DNA of 64,000 nucleotides from Nocardioides sp. Root190. GTDB taxonomy: Bacteria; Actinomycetota; Actinomycetes; Propionibacteriales; Nocardioidaceae. Shown one piece after another: positions 1 through 10,877 of this stretch. The number at the start of each line of letters is the position of its first letter. Position 1 is the first letter of the stretch. Both the position numbers and the translations under genes were made by a program. Below the pieces are notes generated by a model, which was given only the letters and a program-made list of their open reading frames with translations, was not told where the DNA came from and searched no databases. The DNA lies in assembly GCF_001428565.1 (NCBI RefSeq), contig NZ_LMIA01000008.1, forward strand, positions 119,762 through 183,761. Direction: 5' to 3'.

Positions 1-23
1 GGCGCCGCTGTCGGCGGCGGGTG

Positions 24-70
24 GGGTCTCGATACGCCCGCTCGTTCCTCGCGGGCTACTCGACCAACGG
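24..70. repeat. intergenic hairpin repeat downstream of manA
   Basis: GGTCTCGATACG is followed by a GCCCGC (36-41) / GCGGGC (51-56) stem and then CTACTCGACCA. The same word pattern, GGTCTCGANACG to CTNCTCGACCA, recurs in the opposite orientation at 59672-59708, so this is a dispersed repeat. It lies just beyond the manA stop and could act as a terminator or 3' end stabiliser, although it has no U tract. The rest of 1-94 shows no gene. Confidence 0.6.
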
Positions 71-94
71 CCTCGCGTTGTTCGTGGTGGCCCC

Positions 95-1276
95 TCAGAG
101 CAGGTCGAAGAGCTGACCGCGGGCGCCGGTGCCCGGCACGAACGCCTGCGCGATCTCGCCGGTGCCGGCGACGCGCAGCTCGCCGTCGGTGTCGTCGGCG
201 TACGCCGCGTCCCCGCGGCCCAGGCGCAGGACCTGGTCGCGGCGGTTGACCAGGGCGACCTCGCCGCCGGTGCAGACCAGCAGGCGCGGGCCGGTGGCGG
301 GCAGGACGACGCCGGCGGGGTCGGCCGGGGAGCTCTGGGTGACCGACAGGGCGAAGTCGCCGCCCGGGCTGAACACGTCGGTGGAGTAGTTGAAGACGAG
401 GGGCTCGACGCGGGCGGCGCGCGAGGTGCCCTCGGCCAGGCAGCGGACCAAGCCCGGGGCGTCGATGTGCTTGGTGGTCAGGCCGGCACGGAGCACGTTG
501 TCGGAGGACACCATCACCTCCAGGCACAGGCCGCGGAGGTGGGCGTGGATGATCCCCGTGTCGAGGTACGCCGCCTCGCCGGGCTGCAGCGTGAGGCGGT
601 TCAGGAGCAGCGAGATGATCACGCCCACGTCGCCGGGGGAGGACTCGGCGAGCTCCACGGCCGTCTCGTAGGCACGCTTCACGTCGCGGCCCCCGTCGAG
701 CGCCTTCTGGCAGGCCGCGGCGACGCCGTCCACGACGTCGGCGGGCGGCGGGTCGGCCAGCAGGCCGCCGATCAGCGTCACGATGCCGCCGAAGCCGGTG
801 TTGTCGATCAGGCTCGCCATCAGCTCGTCGGTCAGCGGGGTCTCGAGCGCCTCGAGGATCCGCATGATCTCGGAGGTGCGGCGCAGGCCGACGAGGGTGT
901 CGAAGGTGGAGAGGGCATAGACCATCTCCGGCTTGGGGTGCGGGTCCTTGAACACGCGGTGCGGGGCGCCGAGCGGCACGCCCGCGGCCTCCTCGTCGGC
1001 GAAGCCGGCAGCCGCCCGGTCGGCATCGGGGTGGACCTGGATCGACAGCGGCCGGTCCGCGGCCAGCACCTTCAGCATGAAGCCGAGCTCGCCGGCCACC
1101 TCGGTCAGTGACCGTCCCTCTTCCGTGCCGTCGACGACTCGCGCCGTACCCAGTGGATGCGTACCGATCCATACCTCGGCGACCCGGCGACCGTCCGACT
1201 CCTGACGCTGGAAGCCGGGAATGGCGTGGGTGGACCCCCAGTCGTAGGACTGGGTGGGGCAGCTGAGGGCGAGCAC
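95..1276 (-). CDS. manA: mannose-6-phosphate isomerase, class I
   Basis: Interconverts fructose-6-phosphate and mannose-6-phosphate, feeding GDP-mannose and mannosylated envelope glycans in the cytoplasm. The 393-residue product has the type I PMI pattern: YDWGS near residue 11, the zinc motif IQVHPD (Q80, H82), KPEM with E117, and the late GIIHAH segment. Length is normal for the family. The GTG start at 1276 lies 5 nt after the rmlCD stop, and the protein then begins VLALSCPTQSYDW, the usual N-terminus. It is the last gene of the rmlB-rmlCD-manA run, so it is probably cotranscribed with nucleotide-sugar genes. Family assignment is firm; the exact start is slightly less so. Confidence 0.93.
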   Translation of the reverse strand: MLALSCPTQSYDWGSTHAIPGFQRQESDGRRVAEVWIGTHPLGTARVVDGTEEGRSLTEVAGELGFMLKVLAADRPLSIQVHPDADRAAAGFADEEAAGVPLGAPHRVFKDPHPKPEMVYALSTFDTLVGLRRTSEIMRILEALETPLTDELMASLIDNTGFGGIVTLIGGLLADPPPADVVDGVAAACQKALDGGRDVKRAYETAVELAESSPGDVGVIISLLLNRLTLQPGEAAYLDTGIIHAHLRGLCLEVMVSSDNVLRAGLTTKHIDAPGLVRCLAEGTSRAARVEPLVFNYSTDVFSPGGDFALSVTQSSPADPAGVVLPATGPRLLVCTGGEVALVNRRDQVLRLGRGDAAYADDTDGELRVAGTGEIAQAFVPGTGARGQLFDLL

Positions 1277-1281
1277 GTCGG

Positions 1282-4612
<3,331 letters not shown>

Positions 4613-4650
4613 CGGCGCTGCGCGCGCTCGGCGGACGGCGGCGCGGTCGG

Positions 4651-4656
4651 TAGGGT
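4651..4656 (+). promoter_or_regulatory. -10 box (TAGGGT) of the galE-like gene, leaderless
   Basis: TAGGGT, then exactly 7 nt, then ATG at 4664, with no Shine-Dalgarno. It suggests that the epimerase and the amidase downstream have their own leaderless promoter and do not depend only on read-through from rmlA. Confidence 0.5.
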
Positions 4657-4663
4657 CGGGGCC

Positions 4664-5668
4664 ATGAAGGTCCTCGTCACCGGCGGTGCCGGCTATCTCG
4701 GTTCGATCACCGCGAAGGCGCTCGAGCAGGCCGGCCACACGCCGGTCATCCTCGACTCGCTGCTGGTCGGCCCGCGGCAGTACGCCGCCGGCCGGATCTT
4801 CTACGAGGGCGACATCGCCGACCGGGAGCTGCTGCAGCGCATCGTCGCGGAGCACCCGGACCTGCACGCCACGATCCACATGGCGGCGCGGATCGTGGTG
4901 CCCGAGTCGGTCGAGCAGCCCTACGGCTACTACCGCGACAACGTCACGAAGTCGCTGGAGATGTTCGACGAGCTCACCGCGCTCGGCAAGCCGCGGATCA
5001 TCTTCTCCTCCACCGCCTCGCTCTACGCGCTGAAGCCGGACTTCGAGGTGTCCGAGGGCGACCCGGTGGAGCCGACGTCGCCGTACGCCCGCACCAAGCG
5101 GATGATGGAGATGGTGCTGGAGGACCTGGCTCGCGCGAGCGACCTGCGCGCCGTGATCCTGCGCTACTTCAACCCGATCGGTGCCGACCCGGACCTGGCG
5201 TCCGGCTACCACCTGCGCGACGCGACGCACGTCGTCCCCCTCATGGCGCAGACGGCGTTGGGCTTCCGCGACACCTTCACCATCACCGGCACCGACCACC
5301 CGACCCGGGACGGCACGGGCATCCGCGACTACATCCACGTCTGGGACCTCGCCCGCGCCCACGTCCGTGCGGTGGAGGAGTTCGACTCGGTGCTGTCCAA
5401 GGTCGGCGAGCCGTACACCTACATCAACCTCGGCGGCGGCGACGGCGTGACCGTGCGCGAGCTCCTCGCCGCGGTCGAGCGGGTCGTCGGCAAGCCGGTG
5501 CCGGTCACCGAGGCGCCGCCGCGTCCGGGGGACGCCGCCGGTGCCTTCGCGAACGCCGACAAGGCCGCCGAGCTGCTGAACTGGCGCACCGAGCTGACCC
5601 TCGACGAGGCCATCGCCTCCGCCCTGGCGTGGGGGGAGAAGCGGAAGGCCGTCCTGGGGTACGAGTGA
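4664..5668 (+). CDS. galE: UDP-glucose 4-epimerase
   Basis: Extended SDR of 334 residues that interconverts UDP-glucose and UDP-galactose with tightly bound NAD. Visible features are VTGGAGYLGS at residues 5-14, HMAARIVVPESV, FSSTASLY with the Ser-Thr-Ala stretch, and YARTK as the Tyr-x3-Lys pair. RYFNPIGADPD and RDGTGIRDYIHVWDLARAH are typical of GalE. The sequence SLYALKPDFEVSEGDPVEP departs from the textbook SSAAVYG pattern, so a related UDP-sugar epimerase is possible. The gene ends in a 4-nt GTGA overlap with the following amidase gene, so the two are translationally coupled, linking sugar nucleotide supply to wall remodelling. Confidence 0.87.
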   Translation: MKVLVTGGAGYLGSITAKALEQAGHTPVILDSLLVGPRQYAAGRIFYEGDIADRELLQRIVAEHPDLHATIHMAARIVVPESVEQPYGYYRDNVTKSLEMFDELTALGKPRIIFSSTASLYALKPDFEVSEGDPVEPTSPYARTKRMMEMVLEDLARASDLRAVILRYFNPIGADPDLASGYHLRDATHVVPLMAQTALGFRDTFTITGTDHPTRDGTGIRDYIHVWDLARAHVRAVEEFDSVLSKVGEPYTYINLGGGDGVTVRELLAAVERVVGKPVPVTEAPPRPGDAAGAFANADKAAELLNWRTELTLDEAIASALAWGEKRKAVLGYE

Positions 5669-6492
5669 GCTCACCGCGCGCGGTCGCACTCGTGGCGCTG
5701 GCCGCTCTCGCGGCGGGCTGCTCGAGCGACGGTGGCGGTGAGGCGGCCGGTCCCGGCGAGCCCACCTCCTCGTCCGTGCCGCAGCCGAGCCCGTCGGTCA
5801 GCGCGGCCGCGCTGCCCCTGGCCGGCAAGGTGGTCGTGCTGGACCCCGGTCACCAGCTGGGCAACCGGCGCCACGGCGCCGAGATCGGGGCGCCGGTCGA
5901 TGCGGGCGGCTTCGACAAGGAGTGCAACACCACCGGCACCGCGACGTCGTCGGGCTACCCGGAGGCGACCTTCACCTGGCGGGTCGCCGAGGCCACCCGT
6001 CGGATCCTGCGGCGGCTGGGCGCGCGGGTGCTGCTCACCCGGAGCTCGAACTCCGACGACGAGTGGGGGCCGTGCGTGGACGAGCGTGGCCGGATGGGCA
6101 ACCCCACGGAGCCCGGACCGGCTGCCGACCTGCGGATCAGCATCCATGCCGACGGTGTCCTCGCTGACGGGGCGGTCGGTTTCCACGTGATCCGGCCGGG
6201 CGAGCTCGTCGGGTGGACCGACGACATCGAGCGGCCCTCACGGCGCCTGGCGCGGGTGCTGCGCGATGCCCTGGTCGCGGAGGGCTTCGGCCCGGCGACC
6301 TACCGCGGTGAGCGCGGCATCGACGTACGCCGCGACCTGGGGACGCTCAACCTGTCCGACGTCCCGGCGGTGATGGCCGAGCTCGGCAACATGCGCGACG
6401 GCGACGAGGCAGCGGTGATGGAGAGCGCGGCGGGGCAGCGGAGGTACGCGCGAGCGATCGCGGCCGCCGTGCGCGCCTACCTGCGGGCCTGA
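5665..6492 (+). CDS. lipoprotein N-acetylmuramoyl-L-alanine amidase (Amidase_3)
   Basis: Secreted, lipid-anchored zinc amidase that cuts the MurNAc-L-Ala bond in peptidoglycan. The GTG start at 5665 overlaps the galE stop and gives 275 residues with a short signal peptide ending in the lipobox LAAGC, then a Ser/Pro/Gly-rich linker. The catalytic domain starts at VVVLDPGHQLGN (zinc His), has HGAEIG (zinc Glu), SIHADG (zinc His) and MAELGNM (catalytic Glu), so all key residues are present. A start at 5629 would bury the signal peptide inside the galE frame and was rejected. No separate wall-binding repeat is seen, so the lipid anchor probably localises it. Confidence 0.88.
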   Translation: MSSPRAVALVALAALAAGCSSDGGGEAAGPGEPTSSSVPQPSPSVSAAALPLAGKVVVLDPGHQLGNRRHGAEIGAPVDAGGFDKECNTTGTATSSGYPEATFTWRVAEATRRILRRLGARVLLTRSSNSDDEWGPCVDERGRMGNPTEPGPAADLRISIHADGVLADGAVGFHVIRPGELVGWTDDIERPSRRLARVLRDALVAEGFGPATYRGERGIDVRRDLGTLNLSDVPAVMAELGNMRDGDEAAVMESAAGQRRYARAIAAAVRAYLRA

Positions 6493-6513
6493 GCCACGCA
6501 CCTCTGCGCAGCG

Positions 6514-6708
6514 TCAACCGAACGGCAACGTGTGCCGTCCGTTCGACATCGGCCGCTGCTCGGTGAGCGCGGCCGGCATCAGCGGAGCCGCACTGAGCGG
6601 TCGCTTCCGACGCTTGCGGCGCCGGCTGTGCCGTTCGATGTGAGGGCATCGACGCGGCCCGTGCTTGAGCAGGCAACGGACCTTGCGTCGCCAACGTTTG
6701 ACAGTCAT
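6514..6708 (-). CDS. small very basic hypothetical protein
   Basis: A 64-residue frame in the 344-nt gap between the amidase and gpgS genes. Support for coding: an ATG with GGAG 5 nt upstream and a strongly basic N-terminal two thirds, rich in Arg, Lys and His with two cysteines (MTVKRWRRKVRC, then RRRKRRKR). Such composition fits a nucleic-acid-binding or ribosome-associated peptide, but no family is recognised. Its base composition is less GC-biased than its neighbours. High-GC DNA often produces Arg-rich shadow frames, so this could be chance. Nothing else was recognised in 6709-6823, which is relatively AT-rich and probably holds divergent promoters. Confidence 0.38.
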   Translation of the reverse strand: MTVKRWRRKVRCLLKHGPRRCPHIERHSRRRKRRKRPLSAAPLMPAALTEQRPMSNGRHTLPFG

Positions 6709-6823
6709 TCGAACTCCAGAGGGTGGGAGCGCCCACAGAATTCCCGAGACCTTTCGACCGTAGCACCGGATTCGCTACTGGTGGGTAAAGAACCCTTGGC
6801 AAGTACGGGAGATTTCCGGCGGG

Positions 6824-6829
6824 TAGGTT
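6824..6829 (+). promoter_or_regulatory. -10 box (TAGGTT) of gpgS, leaderless
   Basis: TAGGTT followed by 7 nt and ATG at 6837. It decides the start: the in-frame TTG at 6828 would overlap the box itself. No clear -35 at normal spacing. Confidence 0.5.
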
Positions 6830-6836
6830 GACGGAC

Positions 6837-7742
6837 ATGGGTATCCGCGCCGCCCACTGGGACGACTGGACCCTCGAGGGACTGCTGGGGACGAAGAGGT
6901 CGTTGGGGCAACGCGTCAGCCTCGTCGTCCCGGCCCGCAACGAGGCCGCGACCGTCGGCGCGGTCGTCGAGCGGGTCCGCGAGGCCCTGATGGACACCGT
7001 CGCGCTGGTCGACGAGGTCGTCGTCATCGACAGCGACTCCGAGGACGACACCTTCGCCGTCGCCGCCTCGGCCGGAGCGCGGGTGCATCGCTCCGCCGAG
7101 ATCCGTCCGGACCTGGGCACTCACCCGGGCAAGGGCGAGGCGATGTGGAAGTCGCTCTTCGTGACCTCCGGAGACCTCGTCGTCTTCATGGACGCCGACC
7201 TGCACGACTGGGACACCCACTTCGTGCCCGGGCTGCTCGGTCCGCTCCTGTCCGACCCGGACGTGCAGCTGGTCAAGGGGTTCTACGACCGCCCCGGCGC
7301 CGACGGCCCGCTCGAGGGCGGCCGCGTCACCGAGCTCGTCGCCCGGCCCCTCATCTCCCTCCTCTTTCCTGAGCTGGCGCCGCTCGTCCAGCCGCTCGCC
7401 GGGGAGTGGGCCGTGCGGAGGTCCTGGTTCGCAGGCCTGTCCGTGCCGACCGGGTACGCCGTGGAGCTGGCCGCGCTCGTCGACACGGTCCGGGCCGGCG
7501 GACCCGACGCGATCGCACAGGTCGACCTCGGCGCCCGGGCGCACCGGCACCAGGCGTTGCGCGACCTCGGGGGGATGGCGACCCAGATCCTCGCGGCCGC
7601 ACTCACCCGGGTGGGGGTGGAGCACGCCGCAGGTGGGGGAGCCGCTCGTGAGACCGTGCTGCGGCAGTACCTGCGCGGACTCGAGCCCGTCGAGCGCGTC
7701 GTACCCGTGATCGAACGACCGCCTGCGGAGGCCTGGCTGTGA
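6837..7742 (+). CDS. gpgS: glucosyl-3-phosphoglycerate synthase
   Basis: GT81-type glycosyltransferase that moves glucose from a nucleotide sugar to 3-phosphoglycerate, the first step toward glucosylglycerate and, in mycobacteria, methylglucose lipopolysaccharides. The 301-residue product shows VVPARNEAATVG (residues 31-41), DSDSEDDT (66-72), the metal-binding DAD at 119-121, and GYAVELAALVD. Length and blocks match GpgS. It overlaps the next gene, a folP2 homologue, by 4 nt; the same pairing occurs in Mycobacterium (Rv1207-Rv1208). Whether the product is a compatible solute or a polysaccharide primer here is open, because no glucosylglycerate phosphatase gene is in the window. Confidence 0.9.
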   Translation: MGIRAAHWDDWTLEGLLGTKRSLGQRVSLVVPARNEAATVGAVVERVREALMDTVALVDEVVVIDSDSEDDTFAVAASAGARVHRSAEIRPDLGTHPGKGEAMWKSLFVTSGDLVVFMDADLHDWDTHFVPGLLGPLLSDPDVQLVKGFYDRPGADGPLEGGRVTELVARPLISLLFPELAPLVQPLAGEWAVRRSWFAGLSVPTGYAVELAALVDTVRAGGPDAIAQVDLGARAHRHQALRDLGGMATQILAAALTRVGVEHAAGGGAARETVLRQYLRGLEPVERVVPVIERPPAEAWL

Positions 7743-8611
7743 CCCTGGAACTCGGCCGGCACTCGTTCGGCGACGACGAGGCGCTGATGATGGCCATCGT
7801 CAACCGCACGCCCGACTCCTTCTTCGACAAGGGCGCCACCTGGGCCGAGGACGCGGCCTTCGCCCGCGTCGCCGAGGTCGTCGAGCAGGGCGCCGAGATC
7901 GTCGACATCGGCGGGATCAAGGCAGCGCCCGGGGTCGAGATCTCGGCCGCCGAGGAGAAGTCGCGCGTCGTCGACTTCGTCGCCCGGGTCCGCGAGACCT
8001 GGCCGGCGCTGGTGATCTCCGTCGACACCTGGCGGGCCGAGGTGGGCGATGCCGTGTGCGCTGTCGGCGCCGACGTCCTCAACGACGCCTGGGGCGGCGC
8101 GGACCCGGAGCTGGTGGACGTGGCCGCGGCCCGTGGCGCCGCGATCATCTGCACCCACACCGGCGGCGTCACGCCCCGCACCCGTCCCTACCGGATCGAC
8201 TACGACGACCAGGGCGGCGTGGTCGCGGCCGCGATCACCGACACGCTCGCCTACGCGGAGCGGGCGCTGGCAGCAGGTGTCGCACGGGAGTCGATCGTGA
8301 TCGACCCGGCCCACGACTTCGGCAAGAACACCTTCCACTCCCTCGAGGTGACCCGCCGGATCGGGGAGATGGTCGCGACCGGGTGGCCGGTCCTGGTGTC
8401 GCTGTCCAACAAGGACTTCGTCGGCGAGACTCTCGGCCTCGAGGTGGGTGAGCGACTCGTCGGTACCCTCGCCGCCACCTCGGTCTGCGCCCTCGCCGGC
8501 GCCCGCATCTACCGCGTCCACCAGGTGGTGGAGACGCGGCAGACCGTCGACATGGTGTGGTCCATCGCAGGCCGACGCCCGCCGCTGCGCGCGATTCGGG
8601 GCCTCCAGTGA
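7739..8611 (+). CDS. folP: dihydropteroate synthase homologue (FolP2 type)
   Basis: Pterin-binding TIM-barrel protein of 290 residues. MAIVNRTPDSFFDKGATW near residues 18-35 corresponds to the DHPS pterin motif, which in true folate enzymes reads NxTPDSFSDGG. The change to FFDKGATW is the FolP2 signature. In mycobacteria this paralogue does not replace folP1 in folate synthesis, so the folate reaction should not be assumed. Further blocks are VDIGGIKAAPG, SVDTWRAEV, LNDAWGG and IDPAHDFGKNT. GTG start, overlapping gpgS by 4 nt and followed by the next gene with another 4-nt overlap. The genomic pairing with gpgS hints at a shared, still unclear role. Confidence 0.85.
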   Translation: MTLELGRHSFGDDEALMMAIVNRTPDSFFDKGATWAEDAAFARVAEVVEQGAEIVDIGGIKAAPGVEISAAEEKSRVVDFVARVRETWPALVISVDTWRAEVGDAVCAVGADVLNDAWGGADPELVDVAAARGAAIICTHTGGVTPRTRPYRIDYDDQGGVVAAAITDTLAYAERALAAGVARESIVIDPAHDFGKNTFHSLEVTRRIGEMVATGWPVLVSLSNKDFVGETLGLEVGERLVGTLAATSVCALAGARIYRVHQVVETRQTVDMVWSIAGRRPPLRAIRGLQ

Positions 8612-9084
8612 GCGGCGTGCGTACCGCACTGGTGCCGGGCGTGCTGGCCCTGCTTCCGTCGTACTCCTCGCTCGAGGACCCGGTCGCCGCGCTCCGCTCG
8701 GCCTGTCTCGACGCCGTCGCCCGGCTCGGGCCGCGGATCCGGGTGGTCGCCTCGGGAGCCACCGGCGGATCCGGCGCGAAGGTCGGGGCCGCCCTGGTCG
8801 CGGCGGTCGGCGCCGTCGTCGTCGAGGACGGCGAGACCGGGGTGCTGGTGGTCGGCAACGGCTCGGCCACCCGCACCGAGAAGGCGCCCGGCCACCTCGA
8901 CGAGCGCGCGGCGGACTTCGACGCCGCCCTGCGCGTCTCCTTCGACGGGATCGACGCGGCACTCGCCGCCGACCTGTGGGCCGACGCCGACCGACTGGGC
9001 GGGCTCCCGTCGCTCGCCGAGGCCGAGGTCGTGTACGACGACGCGCCCTTCGGTGTGCAGTACTGGGTCGCCGTCTGGGGCTGA
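8608..9084 (+). CDS. LigB-like (class III extradiol dioxygenase-like) protein, function unknown
   Basis: A 158-residue product starting at the GTG that overlaps the folP stop. It opens with LVPGVLALLPSYSSLEDP, a repeated Ala/Val beta-strand pattern, VVEDGETGVLVVGNGSATRTEKAPGHLDERA, and ends VVYDDAPFGVQYWVAVWG. The C-terminal APFGVxYxVA word resembles short actinobacterial proteins annotated as class III extradiol dioxygenase subunit B-like. The His-rich metal site of true dioxygenases is not obvious, so catalysis is doubtful. It is in a tight run with gpgS and folP. Confidence 0.5.
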   Translation: MSGVRTALVPGVLALLPSYSSLEDPVAALRSACLDAVARLGPRIRVVASGATGGSGAKVGAALVAAVGAVVVEDGETGVLVVGNGSATRTEKAPGHLDERAADFDAALRVSFDGIDAALAADLWADADRLGGLPSLAEAEVVYDDAPFGVQYWVAVWG

Positions 9085-9101
9085 TCGGCCACACTGGGCG
9101 C

Positions 9102-9716
9102 ATGGCTCTCAACGGTGCCCAGCGTCCCGCCTGGCAGGTGGCTGCCGCAGCGACGGCCGGCTTCGTCGCCCTGCTCTGGGTGATCGAGGTCGTCGACGTC
9201 GCCGCGTCGCACCGGCTCGACGGCTGGGGCATCCAGCCCCGCAGCGGCGAGGGCCTGTTCGGGATCCTCGCGGCACCGCTCCTGCACGGCGGCTGGGACC
9301 ACCTCGTGGCCAACACCGTCCCGGCGCTGGTGCTCGGCTTTCTCACCCTCGTCACCGGCCTCGCCCGCGGACTGGCCGCGACCGCGATCATCTGGGTGGC
9401 CGGTGGCCTGGCCGTCTGGCTGCTCGCCGGCGGCAACTCGGTGCACATCGGTGCATCCGGCCTGGTCTTCGGCTGGATCACCTACCTCGTCGTCCAGGGC
9501 TTCGTGGACCGCAAGCCCTGGGAGATCGTGATCGGCGTGGTCGTCCTGCTGGTCTACGGCAGCGTCCTGTGGGGCGTGCTCCCGGGCCAGCCGGGCGTCT
9601 CGTGGCAGGGCCACCTGTTCGGTGCCGTCGCGGGGGTGCTGGCCGCGGTGCTCGTGAGTGAGCGCCGGCCGTTCCGCTCGGGTGCTCGCGCGGGCACCCG
9701 CTCCGGCATCCGGTGA
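9102..9716 (+). CDS. rhomboid family intramembrane serine protease
   Basis: Integral membrane protease of 204 residues with about six hydrophobic segments. The catalytic pair is visible: GASG with Ser119 and WQGHLFGAVAG with His171. The conserved HGGWDHLVANT block (about 62-72) precedes them. It cuts substrates within the membrane; its target is unknown. ATG at 9102 is preceded by CACACT and 6 nt, possibly a weak leaderless promoter. Its last 4 nt overlap the VanZ-like gene. Confidence 0.9.
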   Translation: MALNGAQRPAWQVAAAATAGFVALLWVIEVVDVAASHRLDGWGIQPRSGEGLFGILAAPLLHGGWDHLVANTVPALVLGFLTLVTGLARGLAATAIIWVAGGLAVWLLAGGNSVHIGASGLVFGWITYLVVQGFVDRKPWEIVIGVVVLLVYGSVLWGVLPGQPGVSWQGHLFGAVAGVLAAVLVSERRPFRSGARAGTRSGIR

Positions 9717-10096
9717 AGGACCTGCGCTGGCCGGCCCTCTGGGTCGGCCTCTGGGTGCTGCTCATCGGTGTCGTCGTCGTGCTCTCCCTGGGTTCCCCGC
9801 CGGAGTCGCCGGGCGTCCCGGCCGGTGACAAGTGGCAGCACCTCACGGCGTACTTCGTGCTGGCGGCGCTCGCCGTCCAGGTGTTCCTCCCGGGGGAGCC
9901 GGTGCTGCGGGCTGCCGTGGCGTTGGTCGTCGTCGGGATCGGGCTCGAGGTCGCCCAGGGCACGCTGACCGACGACCGGATGATGGACTGGCGCGACGCG
10001 ATCGCCAACGCCGCTGGCGTGGGGCTGGGTCTCCTCACCAGTCGGACTCCGGTGCGGGACGTGCTGCTGCGCGCCGTACCCTCGGGCCGTGACTGA
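9713..10096 (+). CDS. VanZ-like family membrane protein
   Basis: A 127-residue membrane protein with three to four hydrophobic segments. DKWQHLTAYFVLAALAV is the VanZ-like signature, followed by GIGLEVAQG and DWRDAIANAAGVGLG. The founding member contributes to teicoplanin resistance, but most relatives are uncharacterised and no vancomycin cluster is present here, so resistance should not be inferred. GTG start, overlapping the rhomboid gene by 4 nt. Confidence 0.8.
   Translation: MKDLRWPALWVGLWVLLIGVVVVLSLGSPPESPGVPAGDKWQHLTAYFVLAALAVQVFLPGEPVLRAAVALVVVGIGLEVAQGTLTDDRMMDWRDAIANAAGVGLGLLTSRTPVRDVLLRAVPSGRD
10077..10082 (+). promoter_or_regulatory. -10 box (TACCCT) of the 10089 gene, leaderless
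   Basis: TACCCT followed by 6 nt and GTG at 10089. It lies inside the end of the VanZ-like gene, giving the enoyl-CoA hydratase gene its own promoter. Confidence 0.4.
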
Positions 10097-10868
10097 CGAC
10101 CTGCTGATCGACCGTGACCGCCTCGGATCCGGGGTGCTCGAGGTGACGTTCAACCGGCCCGAGCGCCGCAACGCGTTCACCAAGGCGATGTACGACGAGC
10201 TGGGCCGGCTGTGGGAGCAGACCGCGCAGGACCCCTCGGTCCGCGTCGTCGTGCTGCGCGGCGCGGGCGGGAAGGCCTTCGCAGCGGGCAACGAGATCAG
10301 CGACTTCGTCGAGGCCGATGCCGTCGAGTACGAGAACTGGATCCGCGAGATGTTCGACCGCCTCTGGTCGCTCCCGCAGGTCACCATCGCGGCCGTGGAC
10401 GGGGTCTGCGTCGGCGGCGGCCTGGCGGTCGCGACCCACTGCGACCTGCGCGTCGCGACCGCGGGATCGCGCTTCGGCTACCCGATCGCGCGGACCCTCG
10501 GCAACGCGCTCTCGGGCACGGTCCTCTACCGCTGCCAGGCGATCTTCGGTGAGCCGCTGACCCGGGAGATGCTTCTTGCGTCGCGCCTGGTTGACGCCGA
10601 TCGGGCGTACGCCGTCGGCGCGCTCACGGCCGTCGTCGCGGATGCGGCGGCGCTCGACGCCGAGATCGGCTCGCTGGTCGGCGGCATCCTGCAGGCCTCG
10701 CGGGTCACCATCGAGACGACCAAGCACCAGCTCCTCACCCGTGCCCGCCCGGCCGAGGCGTCGATCGACGGCGAGGAGGCGCTGCTGCGCGAGGTCTACA
10801 CCGGACCCGACTTCAATGAGGGCCTTCGTGCCTTCCTTGCCAAGGAGAAGCCTGTCTTCGGACGCTGA
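10089..10868 (+). CDS. enoyl-CoA hydratase/isomerase family protein
   Basis: Crotonase-fold protein of 259 residues that would act on an acyl-CoA double bond. FNRPERRNAFTKAMYDEL is the N-terminal signature; AAGNEISDF and VDGVCVGGGLAVATHCDLRVA form the CoA and oxyanion-hole region. The position of the first catalytic Glu of ECH is occupied by the AAGNEI segment, while the second region reads YPIARTLGNALSG, without an obvious Glu. It may therefore be an isomerase or a specialised hydratase and not a standard beta-oxidation enzyme. It overlaps the VanZ-like gene by 8 nt and is convergent with the LLM gene downstream. Confidence 0.85.
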   Translation: MTDDLLIDRDRLGSGVLEVTFNRPERRNAFTKAMYDELGRLWEQTAQDPSVRVVVLRGAGGKAFAAGNEISDFVEADAVEYENWIREMFDRLWSLPQVTIAAVDGVCVGGGLAVATHCDLRVATAGSRFGYPIARTLGNALSGTVLYRCQAIFGEPLTREMLLASRLVDADRAYAVGALTAVVADAAALDAEIGSLVGGILQASRVTIETTKHQLLTRARPAEASIDGEEALLREVYTGPDFNEGLRAFLAKEKPVFGR

Positions 10869-10877
10869 TCGGCACCG

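Noticed and set aside
7739..8611. Folate-pathway DHPS and sulfonamide target
   Set aside because: The pterin-loop motif is of the FolP2 type, which in mycobacteria lacks this role.
9713..10096. Glycopeptide resistance (VanZ)
   Set aside because: Only a VanZ-like fold; no vanA/H/X-type genes in the window.
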